In this document: piece by piece, positions 25,325-34,227 of the stretch
Layout: each line of letters begins with the position of its first letter
Numbering within the stretch: the stretch's first letter is position 1
From: Prevotella sp.
Lineage (GTDB): Bacteria; Bacteroidota; Bacteroidia; Bacteroidales; Bacteroidaceae
Direction of reading: 5' to 3'
Length of the DNA stretch: 54,329 nucleotides
Assembly: GCA_022511045.1 (NCBI GenBank)
Contig: JAFLSF010000008.1
Coordinates: 1,607 to 55,935 of the forward strand
Made by a program: the position numbers and the translations under genes
The notes under the pieces: model-generated
Databases searched by the model: none
What the model was told of the DNA's origin: nothing
Seen by the model: only the letters and a program-made list of their open reading frames with translations

Positions 25325-25533
25325 GCCTCGCAACGATTGACAATACTCCTCACGGCAATTGTCTAATGTCCTTAACATGACTTATCGCACTTATTCCGCC
25401 ATAAAGTAGCACTGCAGAGATGAAAAAAGGAGCAAGTAGTACGGGATATGAGAATTTTTTTGTATTTTTGCACTCGCATTTAAGCACCATGACAAATGCT
25501 GATAGAAGGGTTTAGACGAGCCAAATCCGTTAA

Positions 25534-26652
25534 ATGAAAATACTGTTTCTGATATATCATGGATTCTCTGAAGTGAGTGGAATATCAAAGAAGATTCACT
25601 ATCAGATAAATGGTCTGCGACAACTTGGCCATCAGGTCTTTGTCTGTACATACGACATTAAGGACGATGGGCATAGGGTGAGGTTTATTGACGATAAGCC
25701 CTTACAGGATTTTGGCAATGGACGGCTGGCCGCAATGAGAAAAAGATGTTGTTACGGAGCCGTAGTGAAATTTGCTGTTGAGAACAAGATAGACTTCGTG
25801 TATGCTCGTTCATTCCACAACGCAAACCCTTTCACTATAAGGATGTTTAAGGAATTCAAAAGGGCGGGGATAAAAAGTGTGATTGAGATTCCAACATATC
25901 CTTATGACCAAGAATATAGAGGGTATGGTAAGAAAGACCAGTTGGAGTTGGCTATAGATAAAATCTTTCGCAAAAGGTTGGCAAAGCAGACCGATGCTAT
26001 AGTGACGTTTACGCAAGAAAAAGAAATATTCGGGCAACGCACGATAAGAATATCGAATGGTATTGAATTAGAGGCTATACCTTTGAAGAAGGCTGAGCGA
26101 CAAGTGAGAAAAGAAAGCTTGAACTTCATCGGTGTAGCTGAGGTGCATTATTGGCACGGATTCGATAGGCTCATTGCAGGCATCGGAGAGTATTACAACA
26201 ATGGTGGAACGAGGTCCGTAGCATTTCATATCATTGGAGGAATAGCCGATGAAGATATGCGTGGCTTTACTGGTCTAATAGAAAAATACGGCATTAAGGA
26301 TAAAGTCGTATTTCATGGGCAGAAGTTTGGGAAAGAGCTAAATGCTTTGTTTGAAGATGCAGACTTTGCGGTGGCAAGTCTTGGAAGGCACCGTAGCGGA
26401 ATAACTTATATCAAGACACTCAAGAACCGAGAATATGCTGCACGTGGTCTGGGGTTTATCTATTCCGAGATTGATGATGACTTCGAAGCTAAACCATATA
26501 TATTAAAAGCGGCGGCGAATGACGCGCCTATAGACATAGAGCAAATGATAGACTTTGTGGACCATCTGACTATAACGCCAGAAGAAATCCGTAAGAGTAT
26601 CTATGACTTGACTTGGGAAAGGCAGATGGAAAGAGTTATCAGCGAGATATAA
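25534..26652 (+). CDS. Family 4-like glycosyltransferase
   Basis: A 372-residue GT-B fold protein. The N-terminus MKILFLIYHGFSEVSGISKKI has the acceptor loop; DFVYARSFHNANPF and ISNGIELEAIPL are typical GT4 elements; NFIGVAEVHYWHGFDRLI starts the donor domain. The last part (FADAVASLGRHRSG-like region, then LKNREYAARGLGFIY) replaces the usual E-x7-E with a Lys/Arg/Glu motif seen in a GT subgroup acting on capsular sugars. It is the only rightward gene between the two loci and has no operon partner; the convergent acyltransferase ends 20 bp later. Donor and acceptor unknown. Confidence 0.8.
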   Translation: MKILFLIYHGFSEVSGISKKIHYQINGLRQLGHQVFVCTYDIKDDGHRVRFIDDKPLQDFGNGRLAAMRKRCCYGAVVKFAVENKIDFVYARSFHNANPFTIRMFKEFKRAGIKSVIEIPTYPYDQEYRGYGKKDQLELAIDKIFRKRLAKQTDAIVTFTQEKEIFGQRTIRISNGIELEAIPLKKAERQVRKESLNFIGVAEVHYWHGFDRLIAGIGEYYNNGGTRSVAFHIIGGIADEDMRGFTGLIEKYGIKDKVVFHGQKFGKELNALFEDADFAVASLGRHRSGITYIKTLKNREYAARGLGFIYSEIDDDFEAKPYILKAAANDAPIDIEQMIDFVDHLTITPEEIRKSIYDLTWERQMERVISEI

Positions 26653-26672
26653 ACAGGCGTGCCCCTTTCTCG

Positions 26673-27671
26673 TTAATGAAAAATAGCTTTCTCAATCCAC
26701 TTGTTGCGGTGTAACAGAAGTGAAAAAAGGTAACCTCCTGTAATTCCTATAATGGTCTGTATGATAGCCGTTACGATGAGGGTAGATTGTTCGGATAAAG
26801 ATTCGCTTGGAATATAACCTGCCAATTGTTTAGCCCAAAGGAGGAAGGGTATCTCAATGCAGAAGATTGTAAGTGAATGGTGTCCGATGTGTTGCAAACT
26901 CCTGCCTATAAAACTATCTTGAAGGAGCCGCGAGAAAGCAACAAGTAATACACTACCAGTGAGAGCGGCAAGGAGATATGTAATGACGGAGGACCCGTAT
27001 AAGCGTACGGAGAGATTGATGTCGTTACAGAATGGTAGGAGGAGCAGATATACTACAATTAAAGGTAATACAATAGGAGCGGGAATCCGCTTGGAGAAGC
27101 AATCGGGGAAGTTTAGGCGAAATACCGTACCTGCATACATGACAATAGCCATAAGAAATGCCGTATCAATGCTCCAAGGAAGGAGTATGGGGAGCGTCTC
27201 CATCATGGCTGTAATGATAAGATACAGAGAGATAATATAGTATTGGTAGCGGGAATGGTAGACTATCAGATAGTATAGCAAGTAAGTCACCACCATGCAA
27301 GTTAAAAACCACATGGGATAATTACCGACAATAAATAAGTTGTAAATGTCTGGTTCCGTTCCAAAGGGGTAGAGACAATAGCGTGAATAGATGACTCCGA
27401 AGATGGCTCGTAAGGAGAAATCGTGAAAATAGAGGATGAGTAGGAGGTTAAAGAATAGGTAGGGCTTGAGCAACTTAATGGCGTGACGTGCAAAGTTGTC
27501 CTTTAGACTCACGCTGATGTTGGAGGATGTGTAGCCAGAACAAAAGAAGAAGACGGGCACGAAGAAAGCTAATGTCGGAAACATCAGTTCTGGATACACG
27601 GTGTGAGAAAGTACTGCAAGAATAATACCCAACCCTTTGGCAATGTCTATGTAGTCAAGTCGTTGCTTCAT
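26673..27671 (-). CDS. Acyltransferase family 3 membrane protein
   Basis: A 332-residue inner membrane protein with about ten hydrophobic helices. The first motif RLDYIDIAKGLGIILAVLSHT carries the conserved His, and the FFVPVFFFCSGYTSS motif follows, as in OafA/NodX-type acyltransferase 3 proteins that O-acetylate or otherwise acylate sugars. The track starts at a TTG at 27677; the ATG at 27671 is preferred. As the last gene of the leftward locus B operon it probably decorates the repeat unit. The acyl group and the sugar modified are unknown. Confidence 0.87.
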   Translation of the reverse strand: MKQRLDYIDIAKGLGIILAVLSHTVYPELMFPTLAFFVPVFFFCSGYTSSNISVSLKDNFARHAIKLLKPYLFFNLLLILYFHDFSLRAIFGVIYSRYCLYPFGTEPDIYNLFIVGNYPMWFLTCMVVTYLLYYLIVYHSRYQYYIISLYLIITAMMETLPILLPWSIDTAFLMAIVMYAGTVFRLNFPDCFSKRIPAPIVLPLIVVYLLLLPFCNDINLSVRLYGSSVITYLLAALTGSVLLVAFSRLLQDSFIGRSLQHIGHHSLTIFCIEIPFLLWAKQLAGYIPSESLSEQSTLIVTAIIQTIIGITGGYLFSLLLHRNKWIEKAIFH

Positions 27672-27677
27672 TGTCAA

Positions 27678-28601
27678 TTATCTCATGTGTGTAAGGTGTA
27701 GTCGCCATATCAGATAATCGCGCCATTGAAATAGTTTTGTCATCAGAACTTGGCTTCGGCAATAATAGCGTAATGTCAGATTGACGAATCGTCGCGGATA
27801 GTCGCGCATAGAGTCTGGGGTCACAATGAAGTGTGAGTAATCGGTGATTCTATCTTTCATGAATCCACGATGTTGGAAGTGCGCATAAAGGGATTCCTTT
27901 CTCTCCCATTTTCCGTTATGGTAACGAATCATATAGAGCTTGTTGTCAATATGCTCAAAAAGAACATTCTCCCATCCTCTGTTCAGACTACAAAAGTGAT
28001 AGGACTGCTTAGGTTTGGAAACATTATCAAAGGGTTCCTCCAACCAACAATCTTTTGGTCGGCAATCTTTCCATTTGTCACTACATCCTTGGTGGTCAAA
28101 CTCGTCGAAAAAGGTTATTGAGGATGTTGTGAATGCGTCTTTGTAGCTTTGATAGCCATCGGCTTGTTGCATGAAAAAGGCGTTGGCATCTTGGTCGTTG
28201 CGCAACAAAGTGAGATGTCCCCATCCTAACAAAAACTTGTGTGAAAGAGCTTCTTCAGTAATGAAAGTCCTAATGTCTCCATATACGAGATCCAAATCGC
28301 CGAATCCCCAGAAATCATATCCTTTAATATAGTCTTGTAGAATGTAACCATAGGCCTGCTTATACTCACAAAGTTTATAAGGTCTGTCCAGCACTATGGA
28401 GAAGTCAAACGCTTTTTGAACTATCTGCTGAAAGTCGGAGAACTGCATCTTGTGTACGATGATATTCTTTGCAGGCTCTACGTTAGCATCAGTAAAGAAC
28501 ATAAAGTCAACGGATGGGTTCCGTAAAGCAGAAACACGCCACATCTTATATTGGACTGGAAGAATTCCAAAATACGGGAATATTAGGACAATGGATTTCA
28601 T
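27678..28601 (-). CDS. DUF6625-like putative glycosyltransferase
   Basis: A 307-residue protein without signal peptide. It starts MKSIVLIFPYFGILPVQYKMW and continues NPSVDFMFFTDA, CEYKQAYGYILQDYI and WGFGDLDLVYGD; the Asp-x-Asp suggests a metal-dependent GT-A fold. These patterns fit DUF6625-type proteins found in polysaccharide loci. It lies between a GT2 gene (3 bp) and the acyltransferase gene. Its reaction has not been established from sequence; transferase activity is inferred from the DLD motif and the neighbourhood. Confidence 0.75.
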   Translation of the reverse strand: MKSIVLIFPYFGILPVQYKMWRVSALRNPSVDFMFFTDANVEPAKNIIVHKMQFSDFQQIVQKAFDFSIVLDRPYKLCEYKQAYGYILQDYIKGYDFWGFGDLDLVYGDIRTFITEEALSHKFLLGWGHLTLLRNDQDANAFFMQQADGYQSYKDAFTTSSITFFDEFDHQGCSDKWKDCRPKDCWLEEPFDNVSKPKQSYHFCSLNRGWENVLFEHIDNKLYMIRYHNGKWERKESLYAHFQHRGFMKDRITDYSHFIVTPDSMRDYPRRFVNLTLRYYCRSQVLMTKLFQWRDYLIWRLHLTHMR

Positions 28602-28604
28602 AGT

Positions 28605-29405
28605 TTAATGATGTAGGCGATTGATAATCTTAATACATAATGTAAGCCATTTGCGAGTTAGAGGTTTCTTTAAAAGCATCATGAGTTTATACATGGTGCT
28701 TTTGTCTAACTGATATAAGACTTCATAGTCCTGAATAGCACCTGAAGGAAGATAACTTGAGATAACCTGTCGATGTTCTTGAAGACGCCTTTCGTTCTGC
28801 TCGGCACTAATGCCGTCTGGTTCTCGGCGGCAAATAATGTCATCAATGAATAGAACGGAACATTGCTCTACGCAAATTTTCTGAATATAGAATTTAACAT
28901 CGGCAACCAGCCTAAATGCTTCATCATAAGGGGAGGCCTCAAATAGTTTACGTCGGAAGAAAGTGCTTTGGTGTGGGAGTGTATGGTGAATGAAAGTCAG
29001 CATAGAGATATATGGTGGTAGGATTGTGGAAAATCCCTGTTGGGTAGATACGTCGAAATGGTAGTCTTTACCTACAATTAGGTCCGTAGTCAGATTCTGC
29101 TCAGCAAGATGTTGAAGAACCTTTTCGTCATAGAAACAATCCCCGGAATTCATGAAATTAAGATAGTCGCCCGTAGCTTTTCGAATTCCTTTATTCATCG
29201 CATTATAGACACCCTTATCTTGCTCTGATACCCAATAAGTAATATGCTCGTCATATTCTTTGAGTATGTCTGCGCTACCATCCGTAGACCCTCCGTCAAT
29301 TACAATGTATTCGAAATCTTGGAAAGTCTGGTGAATTACACTCTCAATAGTCCTCCGTAGTCCCTCTTTATTATTATAATTAACGGTTATAATGGAATAT
29401 TTCAT
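28605..29405 (-). CDS. Family 2 glycosyltransferase
   Basis: A 266-residue GT-A enzyme: MKYSIITVNYNNKEGL, EYIVIDGGSTDGSADI, GVYNAMNKGIRKATGDY and NFMNSGDCFY, where Asn-Ser-Gly-Asp replaces the usual NSDD metal site. It matches WcaE-like transferases. It overlaps the upstream flippase gene by 4 bp (ATGA). Donor unknown. The altered metal motif also occurs in active WcaE-like enzymes, so it does not by itself imply loss of function. Confidence 0.87.
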   Translation of the reverse strand: MKYSIITVNYNNKEGLRRTIESVIHQTFQDFEYIVIDGGSTDGSADILKEYDEHITYWVSEQDKGVYNAMNKGIRKATGDYLNFMNSGDCFYDEKVLQHLAEQNLTTDLIVGKDYHFDVSTQQGFSTILPPYISMLTFIHHTLPHQSTFFRRKLFEASPYDEAFRLVADVKFYIQKICVEQCSVLFIDDIICRREPDGISAEQNERRLQEHRQVISSYLPSGAIQDYEVLYQLDKSTMYKLMMLLKKPLTRKWLTLCIKIINRLHH

Positions 29406-30934
29406 TGCTTTCTTCTGTTTTTGATTCTATAAAGGCTATCTTTGGCACCTTTGGCAAATAGAATGGTTGCCGTTAGGTCAATAGTCAAGAAGAGGAGTGT
29501 ACCGATAATTGCGTATTCTATCCATATCCAGATACTCTGATAGGGATTAACTGGAATAAGGTATAGGGCGTATGTAGCCGATATAAAAGCAAAGGCAGAA
29601 ATCAAATAGTTGCGTAGGACGCCCTTCCAATAAATATTTACAGACTCTTTAAAACCAGATGTAAACAAGTAATAAGGTTTCCATATCACCACAATTGGGA
29701 TGAGACTGGCAATCTTGCCTAATAGTATTCCGACAATACCCCACTTTAGTCCGCAGATGATGGTGACAATAACGTTGATGATAAGTTCAGCCCATGCAGA
29801 CCATACATCAGCGTATAAGCCGTGAGCATAATTAAATGCGTTAACGGAATCGCGTGAATTGGTGATATATATATATAGTATAAGCAGAATAAGAATATTG
29901 TGTTCCATGATATACTCTGCTCCTAACCAATGAGCAATGAATGGCTCTAAAAAATTATATAAAAAGAAACAGAGAATAGCGGCGATAGTATGCTGAATAG
30001 TGGTGTATTCCCAAAATACTTTTAACATCTGTTTTTTGTTGCCCTCAGCCACTAAATTTCCTATACTCGCCCCAACACTGCCCGTGATAGCAGAAAAAAG
30101 GGATATGAGTTTGGAGATAATAATCATATAATTGCCGTAAAATGCAACCATTTTCAGAGATACAAAGAAGAATATGAATAATTCATCGCTCTTTACCAAG
30201 ACAAAATCTTTAATCTTGTGGATGAAGACTTGTTTGGTCTTGGCAATAACTTCTGGGTATTTCCTTAATAGCAGTTTTCCTTGTTTCTTATCTACTTTAA
30301 GCCAAGGATACTCTTTATTGATCTTCCAGTTAAGAATAACGCATCCAATGATGCCAAACAGGAATTCAATGCCAACCCATATATAGAGATTCCGATAGCT
30401 ATAGGCTAAAAGTATCTGCAAAGCTATCTTTAAAAGATTGGCCGATTGCAGGTAAATAGCGACCAGATAGTTTTTCTGGTCTGCCGTGAGCAAGATTTGT
30501 CGGTAATTGATGAAATATCCAATAAGTGAAGATCCCAATAAAGAGTAAAATGAAAAATAAATGATTCCTAATCCTAATGCTGCTTTTGCGAATATAAACG
30601 GAAAGAAAAGGCTAATGATAAAAGCTCCCCCCAAAATGATATATCCAATCCAGTTGTACAAATATCCTAATAACGAGAGAATTTCCTGGACTTTCTCGCG
30701 ATTCTTGGATTGTAGAGGTTTGAAAAGAAAATACCCGATACTAGCAGATATGCCCAATTCGGTTAAGTTAAGGTACCCTAGAATGTTACCTAACGTACCT
30801 GTTAGACCTATAAATTCAGTTCCAAGACAATCTAAAAAGATTTTACGAGAGAAAAAGGCAAGAAAAAGGGATAGGAAGTAAAAAAGCAAATTCACTTCCG
30901 CATTTAGCATGCTTTTATGTACTCGTTCACCCAT
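29402..30934 (-). CDS. Wzx-type polysaccharide flippase (locus B)
   Basis: A 510-residue inner membrane protein with about 12-14 hydrophobic segments. It fits the MATE-like repeat-unit exporters: LLFYFLSLFLAFFSRKIFLDCLG, then LTGTLGNILGYLNLTELGIS, and charged cytoplasmic loops (KIKDFVLVKSDELF). It differs in sequence from the locus A flippase, so this is not a recent duplication. It would flip the locus B repeat unit. It precedes a GT2 gene with a 4-bp overlap and follows another GT2 gene after 6 bp. Confidence 0.87.
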   Translation of the reverse strand: MGERVHKSMLNAEVNLLFYFLSLFLAFFSRKIFLDCLGTEFIGLTGTLGNILGYLNLTELGISASIGYFLFKPLQSKNREKVQEILSLLGYLYNWIGYIILGGAFIISLFFPFIFAKAALGLGIIYFSFYSLLGSSLIGYFINYRQILLTADQKNYLVAIYLQSANLLKIALQILLAYSYRNLYIWVGIEFLFGIIGCVILNWKINKEYPWLKVDKKQGKLLLRKYPEVIAKTKQVFIHKIKDFVLVKSDELFIFFFVSLKMVAFYGNYMIIISKLISLFSAITGSVGASIGNLVAEGNKKQMLKVFWEYTTIQHTIAAILCFFLYNFLEPFIAHWLGAEYIMEHNILILLILYIYITNSRDSVNAFNYAHGLYADVWSAWAELIINVIVTIICGLKWGIVGILLGKIASLIPIVVIWKPYYLFTSGFKESVNIYWKGVLRNYLISAFAFISATYALYLIPVNPYQSIWIWIEYAIIGTLLFLTIDLTATILFAKGAKDSLYRIKNRRKQ

Positions 30935-30940
30935 TAACTT

Positions 30941-32146
30941 TTAGTTATCGTGAGTAGTATGAATGAAATCAGTGTTTTTACGGTCTATTTTCAAGAGGTT
31001 AAGCACCATCCTCCAGACAAGTATAGGCAGGGAAAGTAATTTGCCAAAGACAGAATGTTTGCGCAATTGTTTGGGGGTAGACACATATAACGACAAACAA
31101 ATAAATAAGAACAGTAACCACCACTTAATACACCACTCACGTGATAATAAGGTAATAATCAATGCCATGAAGAACGTCAATACAATGAGCATAGAGCGAG
31201 GGATGAGTGCCTGCTGGATGGTTTTATCAATAAAATCAATATTGCCTGTTAGAATTGCCTTGGGGATGTAAGGTAACAAAGATAATAGACTTTGTATTTG
31301 AGCAGTCATCCAGCGCAAACGTTGTTTCTGGAAATTGTCCTTATTAGAAACCTTTTCATCGTAGACGTAAATGCCGTCCTCATAGTGGATATATATATTC
31401 TGTTTCAGTAGTAGGGCTTCTAACTCACGGTCTTCACCAGCTGTGGATAGTTTGTATACATTATTACAAAACCACTTGTAATCAAAGCACATACCACTAC
31501 CGATAAGTGCTGATGATAGTCCAATGCGATTATGTGCTTTGCGGAAAATTGTGTTGTTAATCTCCTCACTGACACCGTCGAGCACTGCAATGTTGTTATT
31601 GGAATTCTTTGCACATCGATGGCACTGAATAGCCTTGTATCCTTTAGTACAGGTGTTGTTGAGGCGATCCAAAAAATCGGACTCTACTATATTGTCTGCA
31701 TCCAAGATTACTATGTAATCGTAATCTTCCTCTTTTCCTTTGAAATAATCCATAGCATATTGCATAGCTTTGGCTTTTGAACTTTTCTCGAAAATTGGTT
31801 GTAGTAGAGTGATAGGTAGTTGAGAGAGTTGCTCGTTAGTCTCTGGCTGCATGTGGTCAGAAATGACACATACATGGAAGTTTGCATAGGGATAATATTG
31901 TCCGAGAAAAGTATGGACAGAATTGACAATAACACTGTCTTCATTATAAGCAGGATATAGTATAAGGAATTTGTAGTAGTGTGATTCACTAGTGATACTT
32001 TTTCTCCCTATGTAAGAAGCTAAACGTGATGACTGCTTTTTTCCAAGCATGGAGATAAGTGCAAAGAACAAAATATAGCCTCCCGATGTAGCCAATAAAA
32101 TCCATATTAGGATTTCTATAACGTGAAAGATGTACCAGATAATCAT
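30941..32146 (-). CDS. Membrane-bound family 2 glycosyltransferase (intact active site)
   Basis: A 401-residue processive-type GT2 with an N-terminal helix, a cytoplasmic catalytic domain and C-terminal helices (SMLIVLTFFMALIITLL and following). All catalytic signatures are present: YPAYNEDSVI, DADN at residues 149-152, GED at about 237-239 and QRLRW at 275-279. This architecture resembles NdvB/hyaluronan-synthase-like enzymes that add sugars at the membrane. The gene directly downstream of the degenerate paralogue (1-bp gap) is probably co-regulated with it. Donor sugar unknown. Confidence 0.85.
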   Translation of the reverse strand: MIIWYIFHVIEILIWILLATSGGYILFFALISMLGKKQSSRLASYIGRKSITSESHYYKFLILYPAYNEDSVIVNSVHTFLGQYYPYANFHVCVISDHMQPETNEQLSQLPITLLQPIFEKSSKAKAMQYAMDYFKGKEEDYDYIVILDADNIVESDFLDRLNNTCTKGYKAIQCHRCAKNSNNNIAVLDGVSEEINNTIFRKAHNRIGLSSALIGSGMCFDYKWFCNNVYKLSTAGEDRELEALLLKQNIYIHYEDGIYVYDEKVSNKDNFQKQRLRWMTAQIQSLLSLLPYIPKAILTGNIDFIDKTIQQALIPRSMLIVLTFFMALIITLLSREWCIKWWLLFLFICLSLYVSTPKQLRKHSVFGKLLSLPILVWRMVLNLLKIDRKNTDFIHTTHDN

Positions 32147-32147
32147 T

Positions 32148-33314
32148 CTACAGTTTTTTGTTGACGATTTTTTTGAGTTTCATGCCGATAGGCGTTCTCG
32201 ATAATATTGAACTCGCCAGAATGAACGGTACAAGGAAGAAGGTATGGTCCCACTTGTCATCAACCAGATAGTTTGGCGTTGCTAAAGCAAAAATTAGAAT
32301 GATAAGTGCAAAGAGTAACCACCACTTGATGGCTAATGAGAAATAGATAAACGGAATGACAATACTCATTAATATAATGATAGCCATGAGTATCATGCGT
32401 GGAATGAGTAGCCATTGCAGCATTTTATCAATTAGGTCGTATTGATGGTTGATGAGACCACCTGGCAAATAGCGGATATTGCGAAGAATATTGGATAATT
32501 GGGAAACAATCCAGTGTCTATGTTGTCGATTGAAATCCTCAGCCAAACGCTCTTTTTCATCGAATACCATAATATCGTCGAAGTAGTCAATATAAATATG
32601 CTGACGCATCAGCATGATCTCCAATTCTTTATCATCCCATACTGTTTGAACTTTCATGATGTTTTGTTTAAACCAGTTGAAATCAAATGCTACACCCGAA
32701 CGAGCTGTAGCTGACGACAGGCCAAGAACAACATGACCACGACGGAATATAGAGTTGTTAACTTCCTCGAATATAGCACTCAAACGTGCAGGTGCAGTAT
32801 CGTGGTTCTGGGAGACACAATGCATTTGAATAGCCTTGGTACCTGCCGACTCATAAGCTTGATTAACTTGAGATAAAAACTCTGGCTCAACAACGCTACC
32901 TGGGTTTAATATGATGACAACATCATATATTTTAAGTCGTGGTAGATTATTGATAGCCAACTGGAGGGATTTTGCTCTAGAGTTTTTTTGAAAATTAGGC
33001 GTCAATAAAGTAATGGGTTGTTGGGCTAATCGAAAATTACTCATCTCGCCCAGCTGATCTGCAATAACTGTGACATCGAACTGTCGTTGTGGATAAAATT
33101 GCCCTAAAATGGAGGTAACGGTTCGCTCTGTAGCCAATCCATTCTTATATGCTGGTATCAAAATGATGAATCGATTCTCTTTTCGTGTTTTGGGGATTTC
33201 AGTATGGCGGCTGAACATGGATGATAATGCGAAAATGCCCATGTACAACACTGTCATAGATACAAAGATAAACAATGTGAGGTCGGTATAATATAAAATA
33301 TCCCAGAAATTCAT
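32148..33314 (-). CDS. Degenerate paralogue of the membrane GT2 (likely pseudoenzyme)
   Basis: A 388-residue paralogue of the next gene with the same layout (N-terminal helix, GT-A domain, C-terminal helices) and clear co-linear similarity (ILGQFYP vs FLGQYYP; FDFNWFKQNIMKVQT vs FDYKWFCNNVYKLST). The catalytic sites are altered: the DAD metal motif is NPG (residues 137-139), the GED site is WDD, and the QRLRW motif is QHRHW (264-268). The reading frame is intact over the full length, so this is not a broken gene. It may be a non-catalytic partner that stabilises or steers the active paralogue; that is inference. An unusual active site cannot be excluded. Confidence 0.8.
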   Translation of the reverse strand: MNFWDILYYTDLTLFIFVSMTVLYMGIFALSSMFSRHTEIPKTRKENRFIILIPAYKNGLATERTVTSILGQFYPQRQFDVTVIADQLGEMSNFRLAQQPITLLTPNFQKNSRAKSLQLAINNLPRLKIYDVVIILNPGSVVEPEFLSQVNQAYESAGTKAIQMHCVSQNHDTAPARLSAIFEEVNNSIFRRGHVVLGLSSATARSGVAFDFNWFKQNIMKVQTVWDDKELEIMLMRQHIYIDYFDDIMVFDEKERLAEDFNRQHRHWIVSQLSNILRNIRYLPGGLINHQYDLIDKMLQWLLIPRMILMAIIILMSIVIPFIYFSLAIKWWLLFALIILIFALATPNYLVDDKWDHTFFLVPFILASSILSRTPIGMKLKKIVNKKL

Positions 33315-33318
33315 AATG

Positions 33319-34227
33319 TTATGATTTTATAAAGTGATTGACACCGCGAAAGGTTGCTTTTGCCAAATCAGGCCGAGCATTGATGAGGTGTTTGATAATA
33401 TCCTTACTTGCTACAATGGTTATTAAGTAGAAGTAGGATAATAAGCGTGAAACATGATGATTATTGCGTCTGACGAATAGTAAGCGATTACGGGTTATAT
33501 AATATGTTCTCATTGAGCTTTGTTGACCTGTTGACTGGCTCTCTTTATGATAAATTGTGACGGCAGGCTCATACCAAATGTCATATCCAGCACGGCGAAT
33601 CATTAGTGACCAGTCTAGCTCCTCATAATAGAGGAAATAACACTCGGGCATTAACCCTGCTTTCTTTATTGCATCGCGTCTAACAAGCATGGCAGCTCCA
33701 TGAGCATAAGGAGTAGGATGGGGAAGGTTGTATTGTCCATAATCTGTCTCACCAAAGCCAATGGAATGATTACGCAAGGTTATAGGGGAGAGTGGAGTAT
33801 AACCTGCAAACTGAATAGGATTACCATCCCATGAAAAACAGATTTTTGGGCAAATAATTCCAATCTTTGAATCTGCCTCCAACCTTTCTATCAATGGTTG
33901 AAAAATGTTTTTCACTCTTTCTTCCTTATCAATATTTTTTAGATATAATAATGTATCATTATTAAGGAAGAATAAATATTTACCATGTGCTGCTTGAATA
34001 CCAAGATTGTTACCTCCAGCAAAACCAAGATTCTTGCTACTGCGAATAACTGTTATCTGGGGAAAACGCTGCTCTATAATTGTTGCTTCGTCTTCATGAG
34101 AGGCATTGTCTACCACGATTACCTCCATGGATGTGTCTTCTAAAGGTAATGTATTCATCAATGCACAGGTATCTTCTAGTCCGTTGTAATTGATGGTGAT
34201 GACAGATAGCTTACACTCTTGATGCAC
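33319..34227 (-). CDS. Family 2 glycosyltransferase (rhamnosyltransferase-like)
   Basis: A 302-residue GT-A protein: KLSVITINYNGLEDT, EVIVVDNASHED, NLGFAGGNNLGI, FLNNDTLLY (metal site), then ELDWSLMIRRAGYDI with the catalytic acidic pair, and YEPAVTIYHKES. It belongs with the WcaA/RfbN-like group. The start is a GTG at 34227, which overlaps the ligase/polymerase gene by 17 bp; the first in-frame ATG is far inside the conserved domain. The C-terminal 40 residues may be a membrane anchor (YFYLITIVA). Donor unknown. Confidence 0.86.
   Translation of the reverse strand: MHQECKLSVITINYNGLEDTCALMNTLPLEDTSMEVIVVDNASHEDEATIIEQRFPQITVIRSSKNLGFAGGNNLGIQAAHGKYLFFLNNDTLLYLKNIDKEERVKNIFQPLIERLEADSKIGIICPKICFSWDGNPIQFAGYTPLSPITLRNHSIGFGETDYGQYNLPHPTPYAHGAAMLVRRDAIKKAGLMPECYFLYYEELDWSLMIRRAGYDIWYEPAVTIYHKESQSTGQQSSMRTYYITRNRLLFVRRNNHHVSRLLSYFYLITIVASKDIIKHLINARPDLAKATFRGVNHFIKS

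Noticed and set aside
25088-25378. Overlapping ORFs on both strands (25088-25378 minus, 25127-25366 plus) with 11-residue peptide repeats
   Set aside because: The peptide repeat simply mirrors the 11-bp DNA array, which lacks stop codons in any frame; there is no signal, domain or start context.
32148-33314. Pseudogene call for the degenerate GT2
   Set aside because: The frame is intact over full length, fits operon spacing, and conserves structural segments; pseudoenzyme fits better than pseudogene.
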